This document shows positions 1 to 12,359 of a DNA stretch of 64,000 bases, piece after piece. This DNA comes from Neodiprion pinetum (taxonomy: Eukaryota > Arthropoda > Insecta > Hymenoptera > Diprionidae). The position numbers and the translations under genes were made by a program. The DNA is taken from assembly GCF_021155775.2 (NCBI RefSeq), contig NC_060236.1:24132238-24196237 (forward strand), written 5' to 3'. Within the stretch, counting starts at the first letter, position 1. Each line of letters begins with the position of its first letter. The notes under the pieces were generated by a model. It was not told the origin of the DNA and made no database searches. It saw only the letters and a list, made by a program, of their open reading frames with translations.

Positions 1-3000
1 AGCCAAGGTTGTGAAAAACAAGCCTACTTTCCCAGCTGCAATATATTCCGGATGGCAGGAAGAAGCGAAATTTTTTAGAGTGACCTCAATCAGCATCGTC
101 GAACCGCTTTTCGAATGTCGGGTAGTTTTCATCTCACCCTTTCCCGCGAGGCAGTTCGTCTTCGACTTCTCGTTCCTTTTTTCTTTTTTCTTTTTTTTTT
201 TTTTTTACCCCCCTTTGCCCAAGAGCCAAGGAGTTTTCACTCTTGTCTTGGGGATTCCGTGGCGAAGGATTCCGAACTCACGGCGTCTTTGAGGCTGACT
301 TAGGGCTTCTGGAATGGAAAGGATCACGTCGAGAACCAATTTCTCTTCTCTTCATCCTTTCGAGTATCTCCGACTCGCGAAAATGGTCTTGGATCAAGGA
401 TCGCGGTGTCGATGGGTCACTGATTTATGTGGCCAACGTTATGGTTAGCGCCTTTGTGCGTGGGGCACGGATTTCGAAGAACGGGCAACGTCCTGGACAA
501 CCGACTGCAGTGGGAGGATTCACTCGCCCGGAACTCGCAGTTTGCTTTTTTTGTTGTTTTTCTTTTTCGTTTTTCTCCTCATCCTTTTCTTACCACAGTT
601 TTTTTCATCCATCTCGAAATCACAGACTTATCACGCGACAAAATGAGCCCTTTTTATTTTCACCCCTTCCCGCGCCAACTTTTCCAACTTTTAGACAAAT
701 TAAATATCAAATATTTACCAACCTCCGAGCCTGCAGACGGACATGTTATATAGGCATCGAACACGCTTCGCGAGTTTAGTTTCTCTTCCAGATCTCAAGT
801 TTCAAATTGCCGATGCACTAACGTTATTTTACCCCTTCAAAGGATCGTTCTTACGGTCCTCAAAGGACGGGGTGAAGACAGGAATGAGTAGAAGCAGGCT
901 TGCTAAATTCTCCGAGAATTGAAGAAGATTATGACAGCAATGGAAAAAAACAAACGATTTTAAAATAAACTAGAAATTTGAAAAAAAAAAAATTTCATCT
1001 TCTCTAACTCGCTCGCCTTTTTCACAGCCCAATTTCTCATTCAATTTCTCTCTGTAATTATCGTACCTTTATACCGCAACACATGTCCTGATATAATATT
1101 TTACCATCCAATTCGTCAATGCAGGTTCAAAATTATTCCGTCATTCCTTACTTCGAATACACAAGTTCTCGTAGATAATTTTATTCCATTTTCGCGCCAA
1201 GACCATCATCCGTTTGCAGTTGGGTGTGAATTAAGGCGAACTGTTGACTGCACCGAAATTCTAATTAAAGGAAAATTATGTTTATCGTTTGTTGCCGACG
1301 TGATAATTGCGCGAGGTTAACGGCGCTCACGGACCGTCTACAAATATTAGTTCACCCAAGTGTGTCTTCCGCCCCTGGAATAGGAGGCACTGAATGTCGC
1401 ATTGTAACCTCGACCCGGATCGCATTACCCCTTCTGGCTACATCGCCACCTCTCGCATTGTTTTACCCAAGTAACGTCTTTCCCTCTCCCGATCGAGATA
1501 GTTGGCCCGAATCGACAGCGGTTACCCGCTCCCTGTATTCACACCTAATTACCATACGTGCCTACAATGGAAACCTATTATCTTATCCTTGATATTGCCT
1601 TGTTTATAAATAACATATACGTATTACATACATCTCTGGAACGTGGTAACGGATATACTTTACACGGAGAACCGTGTAACGATACAGTGAAACGATCGCG
1701 ATGATGGATCTTAATTTGTTTACCCCTGTGCAAATTTGGCTCTGGGATTATCTCTGTTGATAAGGTAAATCTCGATTACGGTGAAGTAAAAAAACAAAAC
1801 TTGGAGGGGGGCAGCAAAGGCAATGGCAAAATGAGATTATTATTCTTAAATTCCTTCTCGGGAAAAGTTAAAAATCAGACATACTGGCTAATTCGTAAGG
1901 CTTCTGTCACAAGAATAACTTATTCAAAATACTTCCTGGCGTTCTGTTTGGTTTGAATTTTAAGCATTTGCACTTTACACTGTGAGTATTGTGATTTGGT
2001 AGGTTGGGACTTTTATACTGTCTGAACCAAAAAAAAAAAAGAAGGAAAATCTATCTTTAATAGCTTTTATTCTTTCATTGCCGTACAATTTTTATTTTGT
2101 GGAATTTCGCAGTGGGTAAATATATTTTTATTTTTTTTTTTCTTCTACTCCAGAGATTTTTGGTTATTTTGAAGTATGACTACGCGTACAACTCCTCTTT
2201 AAATGTGATTGGAGGAAAAAAAGAATTTTCTACGCGAACAATTGTTTCACGTTTTTTTTTTTCACTTTCATTTTTTCATTTTCACTGTCACAGAATATTT
2301 TGCAAATCTTGTTGAGTCGAAATAAAACAGACAAAACAGCACGTGTCACTCTTGGGTCAAATGTATTACAAACTGAATTGTGTATTTCTATTCGAATCAT
2401 GAGTCACCACATCCATTAAATAATTTTTCAATTATACGTTTGCAATTTTTGTTTCTTCATACAAAACATTTTTTTTCGAGAGCCTAAAGAATTCTATAGT
2501 TTTGAATATCACAGAAAGATGAAATAAAAAAACTTAACAAAATTGGTACAAAATATTTTCTGCCCCTGGTGATAGTAAAAAAAAAATTGTAAAATTCAAT
2601 TCACGAAACGGATGATGACAATTTTTGATGAAAAAAAATTCGAATTTCCGTCATTTTATGAAAATTTCCTTATCGCAAAAAGCTACTTCCCGGGAGTTAC
2701 TGCGATCCGATGCAAAATGAAAGAGAAATTTTTTACCCTACCCCAGTCGTTGCAGATGTATTATGTAGGGTTACGGAGCGGCTGAATTTGCGGTAGAATT
2801 TAATGGCAGGAGGGTGAAAGAAAAACAACAAAAACCAGAAATAAATAAATGGCGGTGAAGCTCGTGAATCACGAAGCGGATGAATATTTATGGTGATTAT
2901 TAATGGCGGTACAGTGTTGCGGATTATTCGAGGGAGAATAATTCACCACGTACGCGTGGTATGATCGCGTATACATGTTGCGGGCGGGGGCGTCGTCAAA

Positions 3001-6000
3001 AGTGCGACGTATGTGCTATTATTTACAGGCTGTCTGTCGCTATGTGCGCAACCCTAATTCCCTCGGAACACGGAACACACGGGGGGTTCACTCTGCGGGG
3101 CTTGATTCGATCGCGAGCCAAACCAGACGTTGACAAAAGGTCCCAGGTTCAAAGGATCGAGATCAACGATGCTTCTTTACAGTCGATCTGAAGGAACTTT
3201 TACTCGTATAAAAATTTGAATCGTTTTTCGATTGACTGCAGCCTCGGAATGTTGCACATCTTCTCTCTTCGGAATCGGGAAGATTTGAATCGTCTCCGTG
3301 AATGTGTGAAATTTTTTAAACTTCTTTCAAGAATTGCACGAATCGCGCGGAACATTCGGTTTTTGTTTGTCTGTTTTTTTTTTTTTTTTTTTTTTTTTTC
3401 AAGTTCTGTTAAGAAATGGAAATACCTTGTCGAGGAATGGTTGAGGTTCCTGACATAATTTAAAGGTGATTTATTAAATATTACATCATTACAGAGATTA
3501 TCGTTAGAAAATTTCGAAGAAGGGGACGAAATTGTAAAAAAAAAAAAATTCATTCAATCGAGTTCAGAAGACGGTGAGCAGAAGGTGAGTCAAAGGTATT
3601 CGGAATTTTATATGTAATCTGGAAATCTCAAAATTTCCTACGATCATTGAAATCAATCGTACGTACAGGCGGAGAGAATTTTTATTAGAACAAGCTAATT
3701 ACATGTTCTGTATCTTAATTTTCGAGACAAAATCAGGCAAGATGTTTCGGACAACGGAGTTGTTTTGAGTGAAATTTTTACAAGGATAAAGAGTAGTTTG
3801 AGAAAATCGATAAGATTTCTAATAATTCCATCCTTAAGAAACTATCGACAGTGTAACGATTTAAATAACCCCGCCTCAAACCAAAGCAACTACTCAGTTG
3901 AAATTTACCCTACTTGTAAATCACGTGGTGTCCGCCTTTGTAAATGTACACCTTTCATTTCGGAAACGCTTTCTCACTGCGAAACCATCGTCAGAGCATC
4001 ACGTGTAAAATTGCTTTTCCTAATGTGCGTATTTTATTTTATCTTATTTTATTTTATTTTTTTTGAAGAATTCAACTTTGCTAACGAATAAGATTGCTTA
4101 CTAATCTGAAGTTTCCGGTACACGTAATCAAATCAGAGATGTATAAAACATAAACTGTTCGAGCTATCTTCAACAATATAATTACGTGGATACACGCTTC
4201 AACCAACCTGTCGCCGTTATTGATAACATCGATTGATCTGCTCTGCTGGTAATTAAAGATGAGCGAATAATTGTTAAGAAAACAATTCGAGACGTTAAAT
4301 CGACAAAGCTACAACGAAACAAATGTAAATTAAAGTGAGAAACTATTTGAAAATGAGTAAAGAAAAGTTCGCTAAACAATTTTAACGAAAGAAAGACGAT
4401 TTATATTCATAATTTTAATCTGTTTCACCTACTAATCGATAATTTGTGTACTTTTGTGAGCGAATGATCGAACGGATGAATGAATTCATGTGACAAAATG
4501 AAATTTCACATTCGCAAATCTCACATTCTATAACGCAAAATCTTTTTCTAATTTATTTTCCAAGGTTTCAACGTATATTTACAACAGCAACGAGAAGAGA
4601 GAACTAGGAGAAAGTGAGACCGAGCGAAGGGAATAACGAAGGCTCGACGAAGGGCAGGCGGTGGCGAGGAATCGTAGATTTGGTAAGGATGCGTAACCGG
4701 TTTGCATGGGACACCCTACTTCGTCGGGAATACTATTAGCGGGGCTGGGATAGGGAGGGCGGGAAACCTTCGGCATAACCACGAGCCACCACCACCACCG
4801 CCACGGGGTAGTGGGTATTGCTGGTAACAACAAGGTTCCACCATCGTCCCGATACCTACTTCCCCCATAGCAACGCCCGACCAATTTAGTCATACAAATA
4901 GCGCCATTCACGGCGGTGCGACGATGCGACCGGTTGATATTAAACGCACCATTAAGTGAAATAATGAAGCCAACCTCCCCGAAACCCCCGAGAATACGGC
5001 CACGCCAACTACCCCGAAGAGCTCTTACGCAGAGGATATTTTTTTTTTTTTTTTTTCGCTTCCAATCCCTTTGCCATCGGTTACACACGTCGCCGTTTCT
5101 TTCCCCCTTTTCGAAAAATTAGTTCAATCATTTTTAATGTTTTCTAGTCAGCTATTGAACCGCGGGGGTTTTTTTTTTTTTTTTTGGATAGTCGTCGATG
5201 CGTCGATGTCAATTGGAAGTAATGAAAATATCGTTCAATGAATAAACATGTATTATGTAACACATATTTAGAAGCAAAAACAAATATTATTTTATCGTGA
5301 GATCTGGAATGACCATCGGAAATTGGGAAAGTTTCAGATGTATAATTTGGTTGTATCATTTTCCAGATAATTTGAAAGGAAAATTTATCAAGGATACGAA
5401 TGAACGATCATCCTTCATAAACGGCACATTTCAGTTCGAAAATCATCGGTACTGAAGAATAATACATAGCATAGAGAAGAATAGCCCATTTTTTTACTAT
5501 CCAAATGACTCGAGGGCTTGAAAATTTTTTGGAAGTTGAAAAGCGTCGGTCTGTTGCGAACAAAAAGAAAGTTCTGATAAAGAATATTAGAGTTTTGATT
5601 GTACAACTTACATTCATAACATTGGTAAATATCTATTTCGTTTTTAAAAAGTTATCACCCGGGAAACTCTCTGAGTAGTAAAAAGTTCGATTCCACGATA
5701 GCCGTGCCGTGTATGAGGTGAGAACTTTTCTCGATTGGGAACACAATTCAGTAATTTCTAAGTAACTACAGCTTTCTAAGATGGGTACGTCACTCAATTT
5801 GATTCTTGGCGTATATTGCCTTAACTGTGGCGGTGTATTGGCTAGAAGAAAAAAGCAAATAGAAGATAAGCAGAAGAGCGTGCTTCACCAAAATTTTCGG
5901 AAATTAATCATTTTTCTAACATCTGATCACGCTGTGTGTCTGTGCTTTGGTATATTCGTCAAATTCAACTATCTCGAATACATGAGATTGTAATAAACTG

Positions 6001-6054
6001 AGTTAGTTTCAACATGTGGATCAATTTATCCGTCTATAAATAAATATTTTTTAT
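1..6054. other. Gene-free stretch, simple-sequence rich
   Basis: I see no supportable gene here. The open frames are short, often run through T-tracts and overlap on both strands. Visible landmarks are homopolymer T tracts (about 194-207, 3374-3399, 5039-5056 and 5170-5185) and a more GC-rich patch at 4620-5010 whose frames I do not recognise. A tidy 70-codon frame at 5781-5993 is treated under findings. The segment could be intergenic or intronic. Confidence 0.6.
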
Positions 6055-6341
6055 TCAAAGAATACCGTTGGTGTCATGCGGAATTGGCGCTACATCGACT
6101 AACCGCGACCGAGGCTTCACACCGTCAGTGTTGTAAAAGGTTTTCCAGCCGTAAAACATCGTTAACGAGGGAGCAATCGGTTGTCGGTGAGTGAATAACT
6201 GCTTGTCGAAGATCATGACAAACGGTTCAGGATTAGATTGACCTGGTTTCAAGCAGGTGTAGCAGGTAGAACCGTCAGACACTTCGCGGTGAAGCGGTGT
6301 TTTGGAATTGATGCAGTTAGGTTGAGCCGCGTGGGGTTTAT
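6055..6341 (-). CDS. Candidate 3'-terminal coding exon, unknown protein
   Basis: On the minus strand the frame is open from an in-frame TAA at 6361-6363 down to a TGA at 6055-6057. A possible acceptor (CTCCTCAATCAG) would start the exon at 6341 in phase 1. There is no ATG near the beginning of the open frame, so it looks like a terminal exon or gene fragment, not a whole gene. The roughly 95-residue product is not low-complexity. It has an NC...TCYTC cysteine cluster in its first third, a central aromatic stretch (TMFYGWKTFYN) and a basic, proline-containing C-terminus (KPRSRLVDVAPIPHD). The stop codon overlaps AATAAA, a canonical poly(A) signal, so the 3' UTR would be very short. Cysteine content hints at a secreted protein, but no upstream signal-peptide exon was found and I do not recognise the family. 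A decayed gene fragment or chance frame remains possible. Confidence 0.3.
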
Positions 6342-6363
6342 CTGATTGAGGAGTTGGCGATTA

Positions 6364-8450
6364 AATCAGACCTCGGCAAGACTTAACTCCTCGTCGCAAA
6401 CTAGCTTTTGGTCGAAGAAGAGCGACGATTGAATTAACCTTCTTCTTTTCCTTCGTTTTTTCTTCTTCCTACTTCTTTTTCTTCTTCAACAGTATTTTTT
6501 TATTTTTTTTTTTTCCTCTTCATTTCTTCTCTTTCTCCACCGATAATATTGACGTAAGTAAATCAAGCTCTGGCTGATTTTTTTCGACGAAACGTGGTCG
6601 GCGCAAAACCGGAACCTCAAGCTACGCGGTGAAACCTCAAGGGCAGATTTACTTTGTACACCGAATTAACGCAGCGGGTACCACTTGGAGCAATTAAGTA
6701 GGAGGTTGCATCTGACACGGTGATGTTTTCGAGCCGAATTACACGGCACACTACCCAAAAGAACCCTTAGAAGTACTCTCAGGATCTCATCCTACGCGGC
6801 CCGTACACCCAAATCAGGTCTGCCACCACTCGGAAGCCACACACCGAGCGTATAAGCATCGCACAAATCGGCTCTACGTTGAATCACGGTTTCGTTTGAA
6901 TTCCCGCATACGCACCGAAGGCAATCGGATTTAATAGGGACGAGGATGAATGCAACGAAGTGCAAAAGAAACTCGGACGCGAGGTGCGGAGCGTTTCCTC
7001 GGGAGAATCGCACTCGCTTAAAGATCTTACACAAACGTCCTGGAAAATCGCGCGGAACTTTCTATCCTTGGAAATTGAATACCCGGTGTGTATACACACC
7101 CCGCAGAGATCGTCCCTCCGGGTTTATATGAGTGCCGGAATCAATGCGGTATTTATTCATGCAATTTCATAAATGGAACGCATCTTGGTAGAGTGCAGAT
7201 AGGAACGCCATAAAGTCATGCGCTTGGTGTGCGGTGAACGTTTGTCGTCTTGGTTGCACATCCCATTGCACAAATGTGCTGTTTGGATTCCACCGGCACG
7301 CGAGATATATTTTATATAGCGGGGAGGGGTCGCCTCGCCTCGCCTCGCCTTCTTTCGTCTTCTACGTCGAGAAAATCCGGGCGGCCACCAGCTGCAGGGG
7401 TTGGTTATTCCTTCGGGCTTCGTCAAATTTCTGAATTTCATTCCGCTCGAGGAGAGACTCGTCGGGCGGACCACGATCCGCATTCCGGGACTCCCGGGCT
7501 TCGAGCTTTCGGGGGTCAGCTTTTCCCGCAGAGCTACCCTCACTCCGTGCAATATCCTACTCCCTGCGACTATATAATTTTCAGGAATTTTATCCTCGAG
7601 CTGCTCTCAAAATTCTTTCGGCTAAAAGTATAATTCACCCAACTATCCGATTCTGTTTCGGTCAGGCCGAGCTCATCCCGGCGGACATCACTCTTATATC
7701 CTTTATCTGACTTTTGCTGATTCTTTGACCTTTGTCAAACCGTAATATTCACATCGCTGACTTCGGGAGACTTCAAATAAGTAAGGATCACCGCAATGAT
7801 AGCCGATGGTTCAGGTTTGGACTGGAAACAAATATCTTACGGACGAACGCCACTTTTCGGAAATTTATAAAACTGTTCAACTAGCTTTTAGTAATCATCG
7901 CATGGGAATGTTAATTTCTGATAATCATTTTCGTCGATTCTGTCTTAATTATACACTAAACTTCTTCAGTATATCGAAGAAATGAAAACATCCATAACTT
8001 GGGTAAGTGTCCCAATCATACCCAGCTTTATATCTTTAAAAACGAGTCAGTCATACCAGCATATTTCAATGTTCAGACACAAAACTCTACATTCGGAAGT
8101 AAAAACAATATAAAAATACTGTATTTCAAATTCTACCACCGAGGATTAAAAAAATATATCATCAATTAAAATTCATCAGTTGGAAAAAGTCACTAATTTG
8201 AACACTCACTTGTTTTGATTTCCAAACTTTTCAGTTACTTATACTATTATCCAAACGACTTATATACGTGTTTATACGATGATAAAATCAGTAGATATTT
8301 TTTTCTAGCCAGCTAGATTCGAGTACAAGAATTTCTCCGATTTTAACCTCTTTGATTTTGGAAAAGAATAAACGGCCCCACTTCTTCAACTTCTCATATC
8401 ATTTATGGTTCTGCGTGTCTCGCGTCATTCCAAAGCCCCCTGCCAAAACG
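6364..8450. other. No gene seen; pyrimidine-rich and GC-rich patches
   Basis: A T/C-rich tract at about 6438-6540 is followed by GTAAGT at 6550, but the intervening sequence is nearly pure pyrimidine and not a believable exon. Around 6790-7630 the DNA is more GC-rich and frames are open on both strands, which is typical of chance openness in GC-rich DNA. A minus-strand frame at 6792-7034 has a hydrophobic stretch followed by CLRCVC, but it ends quickly and I could not link it to a family. Confidence 0.5.
7331..7350. repeat. CGCCT pentamer microsatellite (4 units)
   Basis: Four perfect head-to-tail CGCCT units lie in a GC-rich patch directly after a G-rich run. Short, but a clear tandem array. 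Confidence 0.85.
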
Positions 8451-8453
8451 CAT

Positions 8454-8456
8454 CGC

Positions 8457-8491
<35 letters not shown>

Positions 8492-8518
8492 CGCGCGCGC
8501 GTGTGTGCGTGTGTACAC
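8454..8518. repeat. Compound AT/GT/GC/GT dinucleotide tract
   Basis: Consecutive (AT)7, (GT)10, (GC)5 and further GT/GC steps form 65 bases in which purine and pyrimidine alternate without a break. This is a compound microsatellite and the classical sequence type for left-handed Z-DNA; the conformation itself is inference. Confidence 0.95.
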
Positions 8519-8832
8519 TTGCATGCATAGCTTCTATACGTATGCGTAGGTGAGATCGTGAATTTGGGTTAGATATGAAACAAACAGCTGGCGAGAAATA
8601 GATAAGAGGAAAAGTACAAAAATAGCCTGACATAAAGGGGTGCGTGGTGACATCGGTGGATCTGAATTCGTGCCGGTGTATTCGCCGGATTTTACGAACA
8701 CTTAACCGTACTACAAGGACGGCTATAGTGTAGTTTTGCACGGGAGGCTATTTTTTAGATCACAGATGATCGTCACACTCCGGTCACTGAGAAACGCCTC
8801 CGTTTATGACCGTTATGTAATGCGCTGTTTTT

Positions 8833-8966
8833 GATACAGTGTGCGTAAAATTCGTTTTTACGCACGCTTATTAGTGCGTAAAATTGTACTTTTCGATACA
8901 ATGTGTAAAATTCAATTTTGCGCACTAGCAGATAACAGTGTTTAAAATCGAATTATTTTACGCATA
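8833..8966. repeat. Cluster of three related short palindromes
   Basis: Three diverged units each start GATA(A)CA(R)TG and enclose a TTTTACGCAC-type inverted repeat. The first is perfect: 10-bp arms at 8841-8850 and 8856-8865 around a 5-nt loop. The second (about 8902-8924) and third (about 8938-8964) are imperfect. Between units one and two there is an extra GTGCGTAAAA arm. I know of no function. Confidence 0.7.
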
Positions 8967-8969
8967 CCA

Positions 8970-11167
8970 TGTCCAAAAAAAGTCGCATAATATACTATTT
9001 TCTGAGAAATTACGCCTCTCATGCCAGGAATAAAAGTTAGCTGCGCATAAAATGGGATCCTCGGTGGAACTAATTCTACATTTGCAGTACAGTTTTCGAA
9101 TCTTACTACTAAGAGAAGTTGCACGTGATTGAAGATATTCCAAAAGACCAAATTAAATTTCACCGGGTACCAAAGGCCTTAAACAGTATTAGTGAATTTC
9201 AGTAGCTGTGATAGGATCTCAGATGTTTCGAAAAATTTAACAGGATCTTGAGAGTCTTGATGAAGATGCATATGATTTAAGAATTATGAAGACTATTGGC
9301 AAAGTATTGACAAGTGACAGTGTTCTGAAGATTTTGCCGATTTCTGATACTTCACAAGACTTCGAAGACGAAATGAACGTAATCAATTCATCGGCGTTAA
9401 CAATAGGATGTGAATTTATCTTACAGAATTCAAAGAATCTCACGATTTCTAATCAAATTCGAAAGGTACGACTGGTGTAAATTCAACGGTAAAGTTTTGC
9501 CAATTCCGAGTTCCAATCGAGGGCGCACCCAAGTACTTGTGGCCGTATTTTAATGCGTTGAATTTTCGAACCTGCATGAAACTTGCAAGCTCTCAACTCG
9601 ATTGGCCGGCAACTCTCTTCACTACCTACACCGTTGTACTTGTTAGCTCGCGTACTTCTAATTGAACAAGTTTCATGTATGGGGAAATTCCAGGGTGTAA
9701 ATACACGCAAAACTGTATACGGGTAAGGTGTATATGCGCATATTTTGCATACGTAAACAAGTGATGTGCGTCGAATGATAGCTTTCATTACATCCACTCA
9801 AAGTTGACAAGTTTCATCCTGTACCCAACCACTTCCATTGACGAAACTTTGGCGGCACTCGATGCCTGTAATGTTCTTCTCGATGTTCAAACTTTGATGC
9901 TAGACAGTACGGAACAAAATCATGCAAGTGCGTATGATTTTTTAACCCTCGTGTTCAACCGGTAATATTGTGAGTTTGTTACTTTTAAATGAGTTCTGAT
10001 TCTCTTCACTTCAAGTTTTATCAGATTTTAGTACTTTGAGTCGATGTAATTATGGAGTATGAAAAATGCATAAAATTGGGCTTAGCAAATTACCAAAAAA
10101 CAAGAATAAATTTAGAAACTATAACAGAACACGTACTTGGGCTTAGGTGTCGATGCTTCTCGTGTTTTGAAGAGAGATCACGAATATTAATAGACTATTG
10201 ATATATATATATATATAATTTGATTTTGCACGAGTTGAAAACAACCAGTCCGGTGAAGCCCTGCCGGACGACTGGGGCGAGAAACACTAATAAAGTACAC
10301 CTGACGGCAACAGCTGATGACCGTTTCGAAGTGACAATAAGCTTTGTAGGTTTACATACATTGGCTATCTCGCACAGTACCTTATTCGAACGAACATTAG
10401 AACGTTTGGCTGCTAATTCTGTTTGCCAGCTTCAGTCTCACAATAAAAGGTCGATTCCGGATAGAGATTATTGTACCGACATTGGAACTGTCGGTAATAT
10501 GTTGGTACAGGAATCTGTATCGAGAACCGACCTTGTATTACTACTAAAAAGAATTTGAGAGTAAGAACGTATTTGTTTGATATAAGAAATGTCTCGAAAA
10601 GAGTCTTATAATAATTTATCACGGATGATAGGGTGATTTTCATTACATGAGGATTGATTTACCCCGATATTGAAATTCGGCGGAGGCGTGAAGAGGATTC
10701 GAAACCCCTCTGAATCGAGAGATACTTTTTTTAGTAAAACACGAGCAGACATCGCGGAGAATGTGTGTTGGAAAAAAAAAAATAAATAAATAAAATACAC
10801 GCACACTGCGGTACGTCGAGATTTCAACAGACCCTCATCGACCAAAAATCGGATGAAAAAACATATTCTACCGTAAACTGAAGTGACGCGTAACATGTCT
10901 TTTTTTATCCACCTGCGTATCCGGCCGAAGAGCGAAGGAACGAATTGTACAATTTTGTGAATCGCTGAGTCCGCGTAGATATAACACATGACTCACCCTC
11001 TCGGTGGAGTTAGAAGAAGCCAATTACGACAGCTTCGGGTTGGTCCACGGTTTTGAGGGCCGGTAAATTTACTTGGGTGAGCAAATTTTTCAACCTTTTC
11101 TTACACAAAAGCTTTTACTCCTTTCAGGTTATAATAAGCTCTTACAACGCTCGCCTCAAGGGCTTCG

Positions 11168-11205
<38 letters not shown>

Positions 11206-12078
11206 TCCTTTTCCATACTAAATTTTACGCTACGTATATGTATACATGTGAAGGTCGCGACGCTCTCTCAACGATGATCGACCTTCACCGCTGCGGGTTA
11301 ACTGCAAATGAAAAATCGATGCATTTACTTCTTGAACATCATATTATTATATCGAAAGATCAACACGTGACCTTTCGATAAAATTTATACGGCTTCTAAT
11401 GAAAGTGGGTAGCACGCTTTATCGCGAAGCCTGTACACTTATCGCTTACTTAATCTGTTCTCCGTTTTTCCAAGCATCATCTTGAAGAAATTCTTTACTA
11501 TTTCATTCAATTTTATTTTCACCGATACAGGTTTTCTCGAATAAATTTAGGGAGTGGATAGACATGGAAATGGGACATGGCATCGAATCGCGAGTTAGAC
11601 AGTCCACAGTTTAACTTGAATCGCTTAATAGCTGCGGAATAAAAAACGTAATTAAAAGAAATGCTGATAATCGACGTTGTGAAACATCGCTCAGTTTGAG
11701 CTCAGTTTCCAACTATCGCGGATTCACGATAGTAAATTGTTGATTCCGGACTCACGGTTTTTGGCACGATAGGTCTGGTTGAAAATAATTCGTGACATGA
11801 AAAAAAAAAAAAAAAAAAAACCAAAAACTGGGTGAAGTAGTATCGGCTTAGCGAAAGTGAGTTTCTACATCTAGACACACAGTTCACATCGTTCGCTCTT
11901 CACTAAATCAAGGACGTTCGACTATACGGCAATGAAATTTTCAGGACACCGCGCGCTAACAAATGGCCTTGCTTTTTATCGGCCTTGGGAATTGAGGGGG
12001 CTGTTTTGCGAGAGGGCAATCCAACGGATCGGAGAGGGTTAAAAGAAACAGCAGGAATGCCGCGGGATCCCGGATTCC
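8970..12078. other. No supported gene; scattered short frames
   Basis: A hydrophilic plus-strand frame is open from 9241 to 9477 and ends beside CGAAAG|GTACGA, but its acceptor is poor; it is discussed under findings. A 112-codon frame at 10220-10558 and minus-strand frames near 10606-10989 are unrecognised. Microsatellites include (AT)n at 10200-10217 and (GA)n at 11168-11205, and a poly-A run lies near 11801-11820. Confidence 0.5.
11168..11205. repeat. (GA)n microsatellite
   Basis: About 38 bases of GA repeat with one interruption. It makes nearby open frames rich in RERE/ERER, which should not be taken as coding. Confidence 0.95.
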
Positions 12079-12115
12079 GGGATTTTGGGATTTGGGGACT
12101 CCGGGGACGCCGGGG
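12079..12115 (+). other. G-quadruplex-forming motif (five G-runs)
   Basis: Five runs of three or four guanines lie on the plus strand at 12079-12081, 12087-12089, 12094-12097, 12103-12106 and 12112-12115, with spacers of 5, 4, 5 and 5 nt. This satisfies the standard G3+N1-7 rule with one spare run. It sits in a locally GC-rich island that also contains GGGATCCC. In vivo folding is inference. Confidence 0.8.
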
Positions 12116-12359
12116 ATGCCGTGACCTGCGGCACGGACCTTTGGGAAAATGGTAAGCAGAGGAATAGAATACCGCCGATAAGATTAGCGAATAGTGTGCA
12201 TCGTTATTTCCGCAGCGTTTCACACTCTTTTGTATGCCGATATTTCAGATATTTTTCTACCGGGAACATTTCGAAAATGGTGAACTGATCTTTTTTCTTC
12301 TGGCTTTCTCAAATTTATACGTTACTCGATTGCAGGAAATGAAGATAAAATTTTAGATA

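Noticed and set aside
4579..5088. 169-codon minus-strand frame
   Set aside because: Contains a lysine run from a T-tract and a tryptophan run from a CCA array; no family resemblance and the opposite strand is also open.
6491..6549. Acceptor-donor pair CAACAG ... GTAAGT on plus strand
   Set aside because: The enclosed sequence is an almost pure pyrimidine tract; more likely simple sequence than an exon.
6792..7034. Minus-strand frame with CLRCVC, briefly reminiscent of i-type lysozyme
   Set aside because: Only one short motif matches; the characteristic later cysteines and length are absent, and no donor follows.
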